The position numbers were made by a program, and so were the translations under genes. Shown in pieces: positions 25,563-35,122 of a DNA stretch of 64,000 nucleotides (positions are counted from its first letter, which is position 1; every line of letters starts with the position of its first letter). This stretch comes from an uncultured Aquimarina sp. Lineage in GTDB: Bacteria > Bacteroidota > Bacteroidia > Flavobacteriales > Flavobacteriaceae. The notes beneath the pieces were generated by a model, which saw only the letters and a program-made list of their open reading frames with translations, was not told the DNA's origin and did no database searches. The stretch is from assembly GCF_947495315.1 (NCBI RefSeq), contig NZ_CANLYD010000016.1, forward strand, positions 1-64,000, read 5' to 3'.

Positions 25563-25975
25563 ATGTCTGCTGGATATTCAGGAACAACACTTGCCAAAAA
25601 ACTCGGAATAAAGGAAGGGAACACGCTATTGTTTTATAATCGTCCTGATCATTATTGGGATCTATTTTCTGACGTACCAGAGCATATAAAAGAGTTAAAA
25701 AAGGTTACACGTGAAGAAGCGGATTTTATTCAGGTGTTTTGTACTAGTGTAGATGAACTATATACACAGATTCCGATATATAAAACTGCTTTGAAGAAAA
25801 CAGGAATGTTATGGGTGAGCTGGGCCAAAGGAGTTCTAAAATACCTACGGATCTTAAAAGAGAGCCTATAAGAGAATATTTATTAGATATTGGATTGGTG
25901 GATATTAAGGTGGCCGCTGTTGATGAAGACTGGAGCGGTTTAAAATTTGTCTACCGAGTTTCAGATAGAAATTAG
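25563..25975 (+). pseudogene. DUF3052-type protein, broken by a one-base frameshift
   Basis: Frame 1 encodes MSAGYSGTTLAKKLGIKEG through GMLWVSWAKG. After about base 25831 the family-like sequence continues one frame over as SSKIPTDLKREPIREYLLDI, then GLVDIKVAAVDEDWSGLKFV, ending at TAG 25973-25975. This matches the expected continuous DUF3052 layout (WVSWPKxxSK...DEIWSGLK). One base appears missing between AAAGG and AGTTCT. The straight reading frame instead ends at 25871. Either the gene is inactivated or the assembly has an error. Confidence 0.8.
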
Positions 25976-26053
25976 TATATCTATTTGATTAAAATATCTG
26001 ATTTGAAGCAACCTAATTGTGTAAAATGTATCTATATCATAAACAAGGTAGTT

Positions 26054-26455
26054 ATGAAAAAATACACGTTTCTTTTTTTAATTCCACTTTTATTTGTTTT
26101 CTCCTGCAGTAGTGATGACGATACTATAGTAAATCCAGATTTATTAGGAAAATGGCAACTAATAGAGCAATTAGTGGATCCAGGCGATGGAAGTGGTACA
26201 TTCCAACCGATAAGTAGTGATTTAGAATTAGAATTTTTGGAAGAAGGTATCCTAGAAGTTTCTAATGGTAGTCTATGTTCATTAGCTATAGATTCTGAAG
26301 GAAATAGTACAGAAAGTTATTCTATTGATGAAAACACTATAAATGTTACATGCGATACTCCTATTTCAATTGGTTTTGAAATCAAAGAAGGAAGTTTGTT
26401 TTTATATCACTCTTGTATAGAAGCATGTGGGCAGCGCTATCAGAAACTTCCTTAA
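26054..26455 (+). CDS. Small lipocalin-like lipoprotein
   Basis: The ATG at 26054 gives 133 residues with a lipobox signal (LLFVFSCSSDDD). A start 69 bases upstream would spoil the signal. The body begins LLGKWQLIEQLVDPGDGSG, the usual opening of lipocalin-like envelope proteins, and holds four Cys (CSLAI, VTCDT, HSCIEACG) that could form disulfides. It is related in style, not closely in sequence, to the lipoproteins at 19162 and 19641. The function is unknown. Confidence 0.8.
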   Translation: MKKYTFLFLIPLLFVFSCSSDDDTIVNPDLLGKWQLIEQLVDPGDGSGTFQPISSDLELEFLEEGILEVSNGSLCSLAIDSEGNSTESYSIDENTINVTCDTPISIGFEIKEGSLFLYHSCIEACGQRYQKLP

Positions 26456-26495
26456 ACTCGTTTTTTACGAATTATATGTAGATGCTAATAAATAA

Positions 26496-26526
26496 CAAAT
26501 CCTGTTCTAACTTAGAACAGGATTTG
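26496..26526. terminator. Strong intrinsic terminator between convergent genes
   Basis: A perfect 14-bp stem (CAAATCCTGTTCTA with its complement) with a 3-base loop lies between 26054 (plus) and 26577 (minus). Confidence 0.85.
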
Positions 26527-26576
26527 CAAAATAACCCTCATCAATTATGACAAGTTAACTAATACGTTAGCAAAAA

Positions 26577-27008
26577 TTATTGCATTAACTTTTTAGACAG
26601 CTCTTGTAATTCAGTTGACTTAGCCATCATGTAATCATTTAGTTTTTTTACGTCATCACCAGAAAGGTTCCCCATAACTTCTTGAGCTTTGGTACCTAAT
26701 TCTTGTCCTTTTTGACCTAAAGAAGCAAAAGCAGTCATATCCTTACTTTCTACTACTTTCTTATACTCTTCGATATAAGCTTCATAAGAATTTACATACT
26801 CCTGTACTTTTTCATCACTAAAACTAGGTACACCTTCTGATGCTGCAGTTTCAGTTTTTTCTTCAGTCTTTTCTTCTGCCTTTTCAGTTTTTTCAACTTC
26901 CTCAGTTTTATCAGCACTATCAGTTGCTTCAGACTTAGTTTCGTTTTTACAAGAAGCTGCAAAAAGAACAGCCATAACTAATGCGAAATTTAAAATGGTT
27001 TTTTTCAT
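26577..27008 (-). CDS. Lipoprotein with Glu/Lys/Thr-rich linker and helical C-terminal domain
   Basis: The ATG at 27008 gives 143 residues. Upstream in-frame ATGs precede a terminator and are unlikely. A lipobox signal (MAVLFAASCKNE) is followed by a low-complexity linker dominated by Glu, Lys and Thr (residues about 24-60). A helical domain then follows (EKVQEYVNSYEAYIEEYKKV, DDVKKLNDYMMAKSTELQEL). It is probably an envelope-tethered small helical protein. No family name can be given. Confidence 0.75.
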   Translation of the reverse strand: MKKTILNFALVMAVLFAASCKNETKSEATDSADKTEEVEKTEKAEEKTEEKTETAASEGVPSFSDEKVQEYVNSYEAYIEEYKKVVESKDMTAFASLGQKGQELGTKAQEVMGNLSGDDVKKLNDYMMAKSTELQELSKKLMQ

Positions 27009-27100
27009 GATTTTTGTATAAATGTTAATTAATTGGTTTGTTTTATTAACAATGCAAATATACACTAGTTTATTCCTTAACCAAAACACTTTTTTCAGTG

Positions 27101-27127
27101 AAAAAAACACCCTGTTTTCAGGGTGTT
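27101..27127 (-). terminator. Minus-strand terminator upstream of the lipoprotein gene
   Basis: AACACCCTG/CAGGGTGTT (27106-27127) is followed on the minus strand by seven T. No annotated minus-strand gene lies to its right, so it would end an unknown short transcript from about 27130-27290, or insulate the lipoprotein gene. Confidence 0.6.
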
Positions 27128-27289
27128 GAAAGGCGTAAAACCTATAAACTCCCTTAAAAATAATGTATATTCGAAAAGACAATATTAAGATAATGTTCTA
27201 AAATGTCACTTAATCAGCTCTTTAAGCGGTTTATCGATTTGTAATAAAATTTTAAGATGCTTTCAGTAAGATTAGATAATGAATTATAA

Positions 27290-27297
27290 TATTTTTG
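27290..27297 (+). promoter_or_regulatory. -7 box directly at the start of the next gene
   Basis: TATTTTTG fits TAnnTTTG and ends four bases before the ATG at 27302, so the transcript may have almost no leader. Confidence 0.4.
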
Positions 27298-27301
27298 CCC
27301 T

Positions 27302-27730
27302 ATGCAATATGTAAAAGATTCTATATTCTATCAAGACGCCATTCATGAATTAAATTATTCGTTTGGTGACTTTTATCTGTTTGATAGATTTGTAATTGGG
27401 GAATTCAAAGAAGATACTGTAGTTACCTGGGATGATCATGCAAAACTATTGGTGGAGGATCTAACGAACCTATATGATCATGATGGATCTAATGTAGTCT
27501 ACATTACTAACAGGGTGCATAGGTATGCTGTAAAACCAAGTGATTGGTTAAAGTTTTATAAGAGTGATTACAAGATGAAAGGCTATGCTATTGTTAGTTA
27601 TACTCCTAAGGGTTTATTAAACTCATTAATAGAAAAATTATTCATCAAAAGTAAATTTAAAAGCTTCGAATCCTTAGAAGAGGCTATTCATTGGGCTAGA
27701 AGCCTAACAGAGGAGGCAGTTTCTAATTAA
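27302..27730 (+). CDS. Uncharacterised STAS/SpoIIAA-like protein
   Basis: The 142-residue cytoplasmic protein contains alternating strands and helices (FDRFVIGEFKEDTVVTWDDH, NVVYITNRVHRYAVKPSDWL, YAIVSYTPKG) and ends with an acidic helix (SLEEAIHWARSL). The layout resembles the SpoIIAA/STAS-like fold found in small flavobacterial proteins. No phosphorylatable Ser motif is obvious. This is a fold guess, and the role is unknown. Confidence 0.65.
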   Translation: MQYVKDSIFYQDAIHELNYSFGDFYLFDRFVIGEFKEDTVVTWDDHAKLLVEDLTNLYDHDGSNVVYITNRVHRYAVKPSDWLKFYKSDYKMKGYAIVSYTPKGLLNSLIEKLFIKSKFKSFESLEEAIHWARSLTEEAVSN

Positions 27731-27907
27731 AACTGGAGATAGCATAATTATCTGATATTTTTATCTCGAATATCTAGACATCAATGAAAAAGCAAAGGAC
27801 TCATTGAAATCGGTATTTTTCAAAAAAAAGAAAAATAATAGAAAATGATTTTGTAGATTTCAATAAAAGTAAACTTACGATAGGATAAACCTCATAATCA
27901 AGCATCG

Positions 27908-29059
27908 TTGAAAAAAACACTACAAATTATATTCCTAATTAGTCTATTTTCCTGCAGCTTCATTCCAGAAAACAAAGGAAATACCAAAATAGAAGATACT
28001 GTAAAGCAGACTCCAGCAAAAGTAGAAGATACAGTAGAAATGGTAGAAGAATCCTCCTCGAAAGAGGAGAAGGAAATAATAGAGGTAGAAAGAGAAGCAT
28101 TTGTGCCTTCTCCATTTATAGCTAAAATTCTAAAGCAGTTAGACATCCAACCCGTAGAAGTATATGATGAATTTATTGTTCAGAAAGTATTGCCTTATGA
28201 GACTGCAAGTACCGTAGTAGTAATACCTACAATAGCTAGTTTAGAAGATGATGGATATTCTTTTTCGTTGAACAGTTATATTTTGGTTGTAGATTCAGAA
28301 ACAGCTGCTATCAAACAGAAGTTTTATGAAAGTAATAGTTGGTATTCTGATGCAATTCGTATAGAAGAAGTATCAATTGATACGGCAAATTATAAAGTAA
28401 CAGATAATAAAAGAGCTTTCGGGATAGAACTATATTATATTGGTGCTTCCAGACCGAATCCTTATAATTCTAGAACGTTGTCTCTTTTTATTCAGGAAGA
28501 AAGTAAATTGATTAAGGTATTGGATTCTTTTGAAACAAAGTCATATTGGGGAGAATGGGATATGAGATGTACTGGTGAGTTTATAGACGTAAATAAAATT
28601 TTCATAATGGATGCTAACCAATCGGAAGGATTTTATGATATCATGGTTCGTGTGGAAACAACTACTATGGAAACTTTCGAAAAAGGAGAAGACGATTGTG
28701 ATGAAAAAGAAACAACAAAAAAATCGAAACAGCTTCTAAAATATGCAAATGGTAGCTATGAAATACACAAAAAAACATATACGTTAGAAACTGAATCTCC
28801 TTGTAAACTAACAGTTGTATTAGAAGACAACCGATATTATCTCAAAACTAATAAACGAGAACATTCAGGAACCTTTTTAGTTAAAGATGGTAGTATTACC
28901 TTTGAAGGATTACTAACCGATGAACCTAAAGTTGAAGTCCAAGGAGCTTATTACGAAAATGAAATTGTGATACAGAATTATGGAAATTCTATGAATCCAT
29001 TCATTGTATTTGGAGAATGTGATGATCAGAAATATCTTCATTTGAGAAAAAAGGAATAA
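27908..29059 (+). CDS. Uncharacterised lipoprotein, probable TTG start
   Basis: The frame opens with TTG at 27908, giving MKKTLQIIFLISLFSCSFIP, a perfect lipoprotein signal. No ATG is available near it, so TTG initiation is well supported. The 383-residue product has a charged linker rich in Glu, Thr and Ser (residues 25-60). The body contains MRCTGEFIDVNKIFIMDANQ and a C-terminal segment (YYLKTNKREHSGTFLVKDGS). I recognise no family. It starts a plus-strand series of envelope genes (27908-33025). Confidence 0.75.
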   Translation: MKKTLQIIFLISLFSCSFIPENKGNTKIEDTVKQTPAKVEDTVEMVEESSSKEEKEIIEVEREAFVPSPFIAKILKQLDIQPVEVYDEFIVQKVLPYETASTVVVIPTIASLEDDGYSFSLNSYILVVDSETAAIKQKFYESNSWYSDAIRIEEVSIDTANYKVTDNKRAFGIELYYIGASRPNPYNSRTLSLFIQEESKLIKVLDSFETKSYWGEWDMRCTGEFIDVNKIFIMDANQSEGFYDIMVRVETTTMETFEKGEDDCDEKETTKKSKQLLKYANGSYEIHKKTYTLETESPCKLTVVLEDNRYYLKTNKREHSGTFLVKDGSITFEGLLTDEPKVEVQGAYYENEIVIQNYGNSMNPFIVFGECDDQKYLHLRKKE

Positions 29060-29097
29060 TCTTTGTTTGCTCACTTGAATACGTATAATTTTATCAA

Positions 29098-29769
29098 ATG
29101 AAAGATACTTTACTTGTTCTATTCCTATTTTTTGTTTGTAGTATTTATGCTCAACACAAAGATTACAGGACTACATTGCAGGAAATAGAAATGGTAAGGG
29201 AAAAGGCGAGAACCTCTTATAATATAGCAAATACTGCAGAAAAAGATTCCATTATTACTGCAACGAGAGTTTATATTTTTAAAACATTAGTGGATGATGT
29301 TTTTCCATTTTGGTACGGAACGCCATGGGATTTTAACGGGCATACCAAAATACCGGGAGAAGGCAAGATTGCATGTGGCTATTTTGTGACCACTACATTA
29401 CAAGATATTGGATTTAACATTCCGAGATATAAGTGGGCGCAATCTGCTTCTGAAGTGTTTATTAAGAAATTGGCAAAGCAACAAGTCAAACGTTTCACTA
29501 ATAAACCGTTAAGCACTATAGAGAATTTCTTATTAAATAGTGGAGATGGATTGTATCTAGTAGGACTGGATGATCATACAGGTTTTATTAGTGTAGATAA
29601 CAAAAAAATACGATTTATTCACGCCAGTTATTATAAACCAGAAATAGGGGTAATGGCTGAAGTTTTGGATTCAGAAAACCCACTAAAGTATTCTAAATAT
29701 AGAGTAATAGGCAAGCTACTGTCTAATGCCATGGTACATAATTGGATCAATTCGGTTCGGTATAATTGA
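29098..29769 (+). CDS. Secreted protein with NlpC/P60-like Cys-His layout
   Basis: The 223-residue product has a signal peptide (LLVLFLFFVCSIYA). It contains GKIACGYFVTTTLQDIGFNI, where a Cys leads a helix as in papain-fold amidases, and DDHTGFISVDNKKIRFIHAS about 90 residues later, which offers the His. This resembles NlpC/P60 or related cysteine peptidases acting on peptidoglycan or proteins, but the motifs are not textbook. It lies 38 bases after the previous lipoprotein gene, probably in the same unit. Confidence 0.55.
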   Translation: MKDTLLVLFLFFVCSIYAQHKDYRTTLQEIEMVREKARTSYNIANTAEKDSIITATRVYIFKTLVDDVFPFWYGTPWDFNGHTKIPGEGKIACGYFVTTTLQDIGFNIPRYKWAQSASEVFIKKLAKQQVKRFTNKPLSTIENFLLNSGDGLYLVGLDDHTGFISVDNKKIRFIHASYYKPEIGVMAEVLDSENPLKYSKYRVIGKLLSNAMVHNWINSVRYN

Positions 29770-29884
29770 TGCTGAAATATAGACAAGACAATGAAATCTT
29801 CCTTTGATAAAGGTGGTTTACAGGGGTGACTACTATTTAAAATATTATTTACTTTGAGTCACAAGAATTAGATAAAAGTAAATC

Positions 29885-30625
29885 ATGCCAATCATATCTA
29901 TCAGTGAACATCTAGAGCATTATCATACCCTAAAAAGTAAATTTATTTCTCCTAGTAATAAGATGGAGGCTTTAATGGAAGTGTGTTTGTATAAAAAGGT
30001 TATTAGTACGGGTTTGGTAGAAAACGTACAAAAGAAACCAGTAGTTGCATTCTATACAACAACCAATCGAACAGAAGTCCCAAAACGAGATTGGACACAA
30101 CAAATGAAACAGGCAGCCTTGCGATATGCTCAGGAATATCCAGTGATGGATTCAGGAAAAACATATTCTTTATTAGGTAAAATACTGTTTTCTACAGCTA
30201 CTATTGGTGTAATTGGTGCTTTTGCATCGGTTTTTTACGTACTATATTTTAGCGCACCTCAATCCAAAATCAGTATAGAAGAGTTTGTGTCTTTACCAGA
30301 AAAAGGAGATCGATATTATGGATTTATCAATCAAACCATAGATGACAAGCAAACACCTTTTTTAGGGCACGGATGGATTCAGATTGTAGACGTGAATCCT
30401 ATCGATAGTACTTGTGTTTATGTAACAAGCACGGGAGTCGGTGAACTTACCTTTGATACTCTAGAAGCGGAGCATACTAGCTTTTCGAATCAAGAAATTC
30501 AGGGGAAATTTAATGCCGATAAACGTGCACAGAAGATTAGTATCATTTCACAAGATAAACGCTGGCGATTTAATTCCCAGGTAATGAGCAATAAAACTAA
30601 AAATTATAAAATCACTGTAGAATAG
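29885..30625 (+). CDS. Uncharacterised protein with one membrane segment
   Basis: The 246-residue product has a soluble N-terminal part, one hydrophobic helix near residues 100-122 (FSTATIGVIGAFASVFYVLY) and a C-terminal domain with beta character (GHGWIQIVDVNPIDSTCVYV). No family is recognised. It is followed after seven bases by the DUF1266-type gene, so the two are very likely one operon and perhaps form a membrane complex. Confidence 0.7.
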   Translation: MPIISISEHLEHYHTLKSKFISPSNKMEALMEVCLYKKVISTGLVENVQKKPVVAFYTTTNRTEVPKRDWTQQMKQAALRYAQEYPVMDSGKTYSLLGKILFSTATIGVIGAFASVFYVLYFSAPQSKISIEEFVSLPEKGDRYYGFINQTIDDKQTPFLGHGWIQIVDVNPIDSTCVYVTSTGVGELTFDTLEAEHTSFSNQEIQGKFNADKRAQKISIISQDKRWRFNSQVMSNKTKNYKITVE

Positions 30626-30632
30626 ACCAAAC

Positions 30633-31745
30633 ATGGAATTATTACAGAACACTCCACTAAGTCGTAAAAACCCACCGAAGAATGACACTTTTTTACTAGC
30701 GTATCAAAATTTAGAATCCAATACTAAGGTGGGCTTGTCAATACTGGGAACTGCCACGCTATTTTTTCTTTTAGTAATTGGTATGGGGGTTTATGAGGTT
30801 TTCGGAAATCCTTCAAACGGAAATGGAATGCCGGCGAGTAGTTTACTAGAACCTGATTTTTTAGCTATTATATTGGGAGTAGGTATATCCATGTTTTTTA
30901 TACTATTTTTTCTGAATAAACAAAGAAAATTAGCAATCAGAGAGCAGCAGACATATTACAAAATAGGAAAAGTACAGCCGTTGGATATAGATCAGAAAAA
31001 AGCAATACGACTTAATCTGGTACATATGTTTTATTGTGGCGGTTGGTCAGACACCTTAGAAGTTTTTCCATGTAATATTCGTTTAGATGAGCAAAAATTT
31101 AACCCTAAGACATTTGATATACATTATGATAAATTATACCAGCAATATTTAAATGAAGACTGGGGTGTACTAAATAAAGAACAATATCAGGAAATGATAG
31201 CACGACTATTTGATGGGATGCATTCTAAATGGTTTGCCCAAGATATCCAGTCCGATTCGGCAGAGGATATGATCAATCAAATCTCTGGGCTTACTAAAGT
31301 AGATGAGCAGTATATACAAGAGTGTGGAACGATATCAAACGATAAACCTAAGAAATTGATATGGGGATTTGATTTGTTTAGAGTAATTCCGATGAGCAGA
31401 TGGGCTTTTATGTCGGGATATATTACAGAAGAAGAAGCTTGGTCGAATATATTGAAAGCTTCAAAACTTGTTTATTTTCTATTTGATAATCACGAAGATT
31501 TTTATAACAACTATCGGGTTGGACATGCTTTTTGGAGTAATGATTTTGAAGCGTGTACTGATCGATTAGAGAAATGGAAATACTTTAAAGAGCATTGTGA
31601 CTGGCTTGCTAGAGATCTGGAATGGACAAAACCTGCAGCAGTAGCACTACCAGAGAATATGAAGACTAATTTTGGCGAACATCTTTCTAGTATCCAACAA
31701 CAAAAAGCAACCATAGGTTTTCGTAAAACAGAGGAAAGTGAGTAG
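30633..31745 (+). CDS. DUF1266-type protein with membrane anchor
   Basis: The 370-residue protein has two hydrophobic helices near residues 33-56 and 75-95. Its large C-terminal part contains IWGFDLFRVIPMSRWAFMSG followed by YITEEEAWSNI and HAFWSNDFE. These correspond to the DUF1266 pattern (aWDlgR...gYlteeEAw). DUF1266 proteins occur near toxins and secretion clusters in other bacteria, but their function is unknown. No such cluster is visible here. Confidence 0.75.
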   Translation: MELLQNTPLSRKNPPKNDTFLLAYQNLESNTKVGLSILGTATLFFLLVIGMGVYEVFGNPSNGNGMPASSLLEPDFLAIILGVGISMFFILFFLNKQRKLAIREQQTYYKIGKVQPLDIDQKKAIRLNLVHMFYCGGWSDTLEVFPCNIRLDEQKFNPKTFDIHYDKLYQQYLNEDWGVLNKEQYQEMIARLFDGMHSKWFAQDIQSDSAEDMINQISGLTKVDEQYIQECGTISNDKPKKLIWGFDLFRVIPMSRWAFMSGYITEEEAWSNILKASKLVYFLFDNHEDFYNNYRVGHAFWSNDFEACTDRLEKWKYFKEHCDWLARDLEWTKPAAVALPENMKTNFGEHLSSIQQQKATIGFRKTEESE

Positions 31746-31867
31746 TTGAAAGGGGAGACTTCGGGAACCTCAGTCTACTTTTAATTTCTTAGCTCTGATA
31801 AGATACCTGGACACTGAGGAGACTCGAAGCGTTTCAGTACACATTAAAATCAAATTAAAAGACAAAA

Positions 31868-33025
31868 ATGTCAAATACAAAGAAAACAGCATTTCAAATA
31901 TTAATAGTTATTACTTGTTTCGTAATATTATTTACTAGTTTCATCCTTTTGAAATCCAGATATGATGAAAAGAAAACAGCTAAAACAGCTAAATTCGAAG
32001 CTAAAAAAGATGTCATTAGAGATCTGGATTATCAATATGCTATACTAAAATATTCGGCAAGAGATTGGAGTACGTTATACGCTAAAATCACCACTTTCCC
32101 TAACAGAGATACGATAGAGCATCCAAAGTATATAGTAGCAGAACTACCTTGGAAACACGACGAGATAGTAAGATTTTGGGATCGATATGAAGAAGATGTG
32201 TATATCCAGCATTATGCAACAGATAAAGCGTATCTATCAGAAATATATAAGGTAGGAGATACGTTGAGTCAAATTTCTAAAGCATATACAACACAAAATA
32301 GAATATCGGACTATTTAGAATCGCTGAATATGGCCTATGCGGATATTCTAAATCACTTACCTATGACTGATAGTGTTTCCAGGTATTCATCAAGAAATGA
32401 TCCAAGATTTTCAACCTATTTCTACTATCTGGATAAAATTGACCGTGCTTATTACGAGTTATTATTCGAGCATTATCCAACAGCATTACATAATTTAATC
32501 TATGGCACGGAAGAATTCGAAAAAGAAGCGGTTCGTAATTTGATATTTAGGCAAACACAAGAATTAAATAATTCTTGGGGTCATATAAATACCCCAGAAA
32601 CAAAAAAGTTCAAAAAACATATGAAAGCGTATCTAGATGTCGAAAAGGATTCTCTGAATAGCTATGTTGTTAAGAAAAATGGAGATAAATTGTTGTTATT
32701 GGTAAAAACAGCTCAATTCACAGAAAAAGATGATGTCTCATTAAAAAAAGCATATCTCGATGCGTTAACAGAAGGTTTTCATTTGATTAAAGATAAGAAC
32801 ATCAAAGAAGTATACGTATATCTTGAATTTTTTAACATTGAAACGTTTTATACTGATATTTGGATAAAAACACCTGATAAGGCTTATTATATAGTCGAAG
32901 ACACTGATGATATTCCTAAAATCTTATCAGATTTTTATGAAGTGGATAACTATAAATATTATATCAAAGGATCTTTTTCTTTAATATATACCTGGTATCC
33001 GAATCATAAAAGGTTCAATGAATAG
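31868..33025 (+). CDS. Uncharacterised membrane-anchored protein
   Basis: The 385-residue product has one N-terminal membrane helix (FQILIVITCFVILFTSFILL) and a large, Tyr- and Lys-rich mostly helical outer part (YATDKAYLSEIYKVGDTLSQ, LDKIDRAYYELLFEHY). No family or motif is recognised. It follows the DUF1266-type gene by about 120 bases on the same strand and ends the envelope gene series. A repeat-rich intergenic region follows. Confidence 0.7.
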   Translation: MSNTKKTAFQILIVITCFVILFTSFILLKSRYDEKKTAKTAKFEAKKDVIRDLDYQYAILKYSARDWSTLYAKITTFPNRDTIEHPKYIVAELPWKHDEIVRFWDRYEEDVYIQHYATDKAYLSEIYKVGDTLSQISKAYTTQNRISDYLESLNMAYADILNHLPMTDSVSRYSSRNDPRFSTYFYYLDKIDRAYYELLFEHYPTALHNLIYGTEEFEKEAVRNLIFRQTQELNNSWGHINTPETKKFKKHMKAYLDVEKDSLNSYVVKKNGDKLLLLVKTAQFTEKDDVSLKKAYLDALTEGFHLIKDKNIKEVYVYLEFFNIETFYTDIWIKTPDKAYYIVEDTDDIPKILSDFYEVDNYKYYIKGSFSLIYTWYPNHKRFNE

Positions 33026-33045
33026 TAAACAGAACATTGGGCTAA

Positions 33046-33457
33046 TTTTTACTCTAAAGAATTCCACGATGCTCTGCCTCGGGGTTTCCTATTTCTCCCT
33101 CTCCTTTCGGGGGAGAGGGTTGGGGTGAGGGGGAAATATAAAATTTCGTTTTTTGATCCCAAGATCAAAATGAAACCAGCGAAATACCCCTATGGCTCTG
33201 CCTCGGGGATAGTTGGTTTTAAGAAATTTTTTATTGAAGAAATTTAACTCTCATAACGTATCTGAACTAGGATAATTCGAAGGATGGTGAATGGGGCTTC
33301 GAGTGCCTCAGCCCCAGATATAAATCTGAAGGGTGAGGCTCTCTAACCCTGAACCCTTTGACAGGCTCAGAACAGGTTAAGTTCAGGGGTAATTCCAGTC
33401 GAACTGGATTTGCTAAGTGTCCTCCATAGGCGGACAGGTACCGAAGTACAATTTATA
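33046..33457. repeat. Gene-free region with several dispersed repeat types
   Basis: It holds GCTCTGCCTCGGGG twice (33071 and 33195). Between them lies a hairpin element with CCCTCTCC and GGAGAGGGTTGGGGTGAGGG (33095-33133), a type seen between genes in many unrelated bacteria. Further right is a CCCTTTGACAGGCTCAG block and a CTCCATAGGCGGACAGGT block (33350-33445). The last two recur at 35990-36200 and 38740. No gene is visible. Confidence 0.65.
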
Positions 33458-34144
33458 TTAGTTATCTATTCCTATATTTTCCAGAACAATCACATCAACT
33501 TCGCCCGATACAGAAAGATCATTTTGTGAGTCATTATTTATCCCTTCTACTTCAAAAGAGAAAGAAAAGGTTAAGGTATTGGTGTCGTCGTTAAAGTTAA
33601 AATCTGTAATGCCGAAATTTAAAACCTCCACATCATCATTACTAAAATTCTCGTCCAATTGTAAGACTCCCAGATCTTCAAAAATGATATTATGTTCTAT
33701 AAATTTCATATTAAAATCAAAGGTTTCATTTTCAGTTCCAGGGTTGATGGCTATAAGATTAATTTCTACAGTAGATTCTTGATTTCGATCATCAGGAATA
33801 TTAATAAATCGCAATAGATTAAAAGAAATACTGGAAGTATCTGTATCAACTATTACTGAATTACCATTTTCGAGCGCCTGTGAATCGATTGCTGTGAATT
33901 CAAAGACCGTTGTATCTGTAAAAGCAGATGCATTATCAATCCTTGTTCCATCCAGTGTAATGGTAATTCCTCCGAATTGTCGTAATTCGTCAAAACCAAC
34001 TCCATCGATTCCGTCCACGCCATCAATTCCGTCGATTCCATCGATTCCGGCTATACCATCTTCTCCTTCGCAATTGGTTAAGAATACCCCAAGGCAAACC
34101 ACTAAAATGGTTTTGTATATCGTTGTAAAATCTAAATATTTCAT
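33458..34144 (-). CDS. Lipoprotein with short collagen-like repeat, paralogue 3 of 3
   Basis: The 228-residue product has a signal ending FLTNCEG, then collagen-like Gly-X-Y triplets (GIAGIDGIDGIDGVDGIDGV), then a roughly 180-residue beta-rich domain starting GFDELRQFGGITITLDGTR and ending VSGEVDVIVLENIG. The same architecture recurs in the two genes upstream (34342, 35123). The triplets may act as a rigid stalk displaying the C-terminal domain from the membrane. This is inferred. Confidence 0.82.
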   Translation of the reverse strand: MKYLDFTTIYKTILVVCLGVFLTNCEGEDGIAGIDGIDGIDGVDGIDGVGFDELRQFGGITITLDGTRIDNASAFTDTTVFEFTAIDSQALENGNSVIVDTDTSSISFNLLRFINIPDDRNQESTVEINLIAINPGTENETFDFNMKFIEHNIIFEDLGVLQLDENFSNDDVEVLNFGITDFNFNDDTNTLTFSFSFEVEGINNDSQNDLSVSGEVDVIVLENIGIDN

Positions 34145-34237
34145 TTTTTATAATTTTATAGCTTTAATATCATTTATTAGTGAAACTCTATTTTGAAAAG
34201 TAGCGAAGCAACACATTCAAAATAGGTAGTTGAACTA

Positions 34238-34257
34238 ATCCCGCTTTTTAGCGGGAT
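34238..34257. terminator. Hairpin after the middle collagen-like gene
   Basis: ATCCCGCT/AGCGGGAT forms an 8-bp G/C-rich stem about 85 bases past the stop of the 34342 gene. A run of T is not pronounced, so its strength as a terminator is uncertain. Confidence 0.5.
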
Positions 34258-34341
34258 CTTAGGTCTAATACCTAAAATCTTGCTTCGAAACTTTAAAGAT
34301 TATTTTCGTTTGAATGCCTCGTGGGCTTACCCCGAGGATAT

Positions 34342-35001
34342 TTATTCTAACCCTGGTATCTCTTTTAGGACAATTACATCTACCTCTCCCGATACAGAAA
34401 TATCATTACCAGTAGTATTTAATTCGGCAGGTATATCCGCGGTAAATGAAAATGTAAGTGTATTGGTTTCGTTATTAAAATTGAAATTGGTTACGTTCGC
34501 ATTACTAATTGAACTACTGGTAACATCAAAAAATGTCAAATCTTCTGAGATCACTGCATAGCGAAAAATTTGTAGATCAAAGTCAACTATTTGGTTAGCT
34601 TCTCCAGGATTCGTTACTAATAACTGGAAAATAGTACTGGCTGATTGAAACTCATCATCAGGAGCGCTTAAAAATCTTCTCACATTAAATTGCAACCCAG
34701 ATTCATTAGGGGTTACTGTATTTCCTTCGGTTAAGAAAACTGGAGATAATGCGCCAAACCTAAAGATTTCCGAATCAGTAAAAGACTGATTATCTGGTCG
34801 TGTACCTTCTAATGTTAATGTGATACTCCCAAATCTGGTAATTTCGTCAAAACCTAAGCCATCTGTTCCGTCGATTCCATCAATTCCGTTAACCCCATCG
34901 TTTCCGGCTGAACCATCTTCTACTTCACAACTAGATAGTAGGAGTCCAAAACAGCAAACCAAAAGGATTTTGTATGCATGTATATAATTATAACTTTTCA
35001 T
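34342..35001 (-). CDS. Lipoprotein with short collagen-like repeat, paralogue 2 of 3
   Basis: The 219-residue product has a lipobox (LLSSCEVEDGSAG), triplets GNDGVNGIDGIDGTDGLG, and the same beta-rich domain (GFDEITRFGSITLTLEGTR, FNFNNETNTLTFSF, VSGEVDVIVL). Spacer sequence around the genes is also similar (for example GGGCTTGCCC or GGGCTTACCC followed by GAGG at 34330 and 35085), so whole gene-plus-spacer units were duplicated. Confidence 0.82.
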   Translation of the reverse strand: MKSYNYIHAYKILLVCCFGLLLSSCEVEDGSAGNDGVNGIDGIDGTDGLGFDEITRFGSITLTLEGTRPDNQSFTDSEIFRFGALSPVFLTEGNTVTPNESGLQFNVRRFLSAPDDEFQSASTIFQLLVTNPGEANQIVDFDLQIFRYAVISEDLTFFDVTSSSISNANVTNFNFNNETNTLTFSFTADIPAELNTTGNDISVSGEVDVIVLKEIPGLE

Positions 35002-35122
35002 GTGTATTTCTTTTACTCGATAATCGAGATTTAAATGCTCCGAGGCTTGCCTCGAAATCTAAAATTATTTTCAATCTAATGTCTCATGGGCTTGCCCTGA
35101 GGTAGTTTACTTATTTTTTCAA

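Noticed and set aside
33894..34196. Plus-strand Pro/Ser-rich frame opposite the collagen-like gene.
   Set aside because: It is the complement of the Gly-X-Y coding repeats. The minus-strand gene has signal peptide and paralogue support.
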